Shown here piece after piece: positions 22,890 to 23,636 of a stretch of DNA of 23,636 bases. This stretch comes from DATKPC01 sp035524275 (lineage in GTDB: Bacteria; Pseudomonadota; Gammaproteobacteria; Burkholderiales; Burkholderiaceae_F): contig DATKPC010000026.1 of assembly GCA_035524275.1 (NCBI GenBank), positions 1-23,636 of the forward strand. Direction: 5' to 3'. The position numbers and the translations under genes are program-made. Numbering within the stretch: the stretch's first letter is position 1; every line of letters starts with the position of its first letter. A model generated the notes under the pieces. It worked only from the letters and a program-made list of their open reading frames with translations. It ran no database searches and had not been told where the DNA came from.

Positions 22890-23354
22890 CAGGCTGTTGA
22901 AATTCGACGCGGCTGGTAGACCAAAACTATCGCTGAACGTTGTAGGCTCATTGCGGGTTCCTTGATGGGGGCTGTCGGATGCGCGGTGGCGATGGGGTGC
23001 AGGAGGCGCTGTTCACGGTCGCGAAGCTGAAAGATTTCATCCCTGCGGATCACCCGCTGCGACCGATCCGCATGGTCGTGAACACGGCGCTGACCGAACT
23101 GAACGATCTGTTCAACGAGATGTACGCCGGTACCGGCCGCGCGTCGGTGGCGCCCGAGAAGCTGATGCGGGCGCTGCTGCTGCAGGATTTCTACTCGATC
23201 CGCAGCGAGCGGCAGCTGATGGAGCAGATCCCCTACAACCTGCTGTTCCGCTGGTTCGTCGGGTTGGCGATCGACGACCCGGTCTGGGACCACTCGGTGT
23301 TCTCGAAGAACCGCGACCGGCTGCTGGAGCACGATGCGGTCGGTAAGTTTGTCA
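22890..23354 (+). mobile_element. Left part of an IS5-family element, interrupted by IS66
   Basis: The element appears to begin at CAGGCTGTTGAA (22890), a typical left-end sequence of such elements. It is preceded by CTAG (22886-22889), which fits the YTAR target preference of the IS5 group. The transposase gene starts at 22979 and breaks off near 23354, where the IS66 left end begins. The right part of the element lies beyond the window, if it still exists. Confidence 0.65.
22979..23354 (+). pseudogene. IS5-family transposase, 5' part only
   Basis: About 125 codons of an IS5-family transposase carrying the N-terminal DUF772 region: DHPLRPIRMVVNTAL, APEKLMRALLLQDFYSIRSERQLMEQI, YNLLFRWFVGLAIDDPVWDHSVFSKNRDRLLEHDAV. 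The DDE catalytic core that should follow is missing. After the break the frame runs about nine codons into IS66 sequence and stops at 23380, so the product would be inactive. Confidence 0.85.
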
Positions 23355-23636
23355 GTAAGCGCCCGGCCATCCCGTCTTGATCCGCCGGTTCGGTAACGTG
23401 GAGGATCGTGTTCGCTAAGGAGATAGGCGGACACATGTCCATTAAGCAAGGGATGCCTGGGCATCGCCGGCGGCGGCACGGGGAGGAGTTCAAGGCGCGC
23501 CTGGTGGAGGAGTGCCGCAAGCCAGGCGTCTCGATGGCCTCGGTGGCGATGGCCAACGGCGTGAACGCCAATCTGCTGCGCAACTGGGTCGTGCGCCAGA
23601 CGAAGGCGGGGGCGGCTCCGGTCGCTCCGGTAGCTG
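23355..23636 (+). mobile_element. Left end of an IS66-family element (continues beyond the window)
   Basis: GTAAGCGCCCGG at 23355 fits the IS66-family terminal repeat, which starts GTAAGCG. It is followed 80 bp later by a tnpA gene, the usual IS66 order. A nearby GTAAG at 23343 is an alternative left boundary. The element lies inside the IS5 transposase, so it arrived later. Confidence 0.7.
23435..23636 (+). CDS. tnpA: IS66-family TnpA (IS3/IS911-like HTH), partial
   Basis: The first 67 codons of TnpA, with AAGGAG 11 bases before the ATG. After a basic start (GHRRRRHGEEFKARLVEE), a helix-turn-helix of the IS3/IS66 OrfA type follows: VSMASVAMANGVNANLLRNW. In IS66 elements TnpA and TnpB accompany the TnpC transposase. 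The gene runs off the window edge inside the Ala/Pro linker. Confidence 0.85.
   Translation, partial: MSIKQGMPGHRRRRHGEEFKARLVEECRKPGVSMASVAMANGVNANLLRNWVVRQTKAGAAPVAPVA

Noticed and set aside
1..23636. CRISPR array, tRNA or rRNA genes
   Set aside because: No regularly spaced repeats, tRNA-like cloverleaf or rRNA sequence was noticed when reading both strands.

Overview
The window is GC-rich chromosomal DNA. The protein families suggest a betaproteobacterium, probably of the Burkholderiales/Rhodocyclales sphere: a gentisate-type 3-hydroxybenzoate hydroxylase, DctA, MoeA beside a DUF364 protein, DUF1415, a DEAD-box helicase, and IS5 and IS66 elements. This placement is inferred from gene content; no rRNA or tRNA gene is present to confirm it.

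Layout: (1) 1-3278 is an aromatic-acid catabolism locus. An FAD hydroxylase (minus strand), followed by the first codons of a probable gentisate 1,2-dioxygenase, diverges from a MarR regulator and a DctA-type dicarboxylate symporter (plus strand). A perfect 19-bp palindrome lies on the -10 element of the hydroxylase promoter. (2) 3418-5139 is a compact plus-strand run: a VOC protein, a lipoprotein overlapping it by 4 bp, and a small helical protein. (3) 5286-8238 (minus strand) holds moeA, a DUF4213/DUF364 protein and a multi-pass membrane protein. (4) 8526-13997 is mixed housekeeping: a GCS2-type carboxylate-amine ligase, an uncharacterised beta-rich protein, a DEAD-box RNA helicase with a long hairpin-containing leader, a DUF1415 protein and an NYN-LOTUS protein.

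(5) 14207-17086 holds the most unusual gene. It is a single polypeptide joining a GAF sensor domain, a class III nucleotide cyclase domain and a C-terminal TIR domain. The cyclase keeps both metal-binding aspartates but has lost the Asn and Arg that stabilise the transition state. A 69-residue membrane-anchored protein lies just upstream, and an unrecognised 163-residue protein lies convergently downstream. (6) 17807-19792 encodes a secreted S53 (sedolisin/pro-kumamolisin) peptidase. It is bordered by gene-poor stretches of about 0.7-0.8 kb.

(7) 20588-23636 is a mobile region. It contains an integrase-type DDE transposase frameshifted at a run of eight T, a set of nested hairpins, an orphan 328-residue membrane protein of clearly lower GC, an IS5-family transposase cut off after about 125 codons, and the left end of an IS66-family element that interrupts it. 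The orphan membrane gene looks like acquired cargo. No CRISPR array or tRNA gene was seen.
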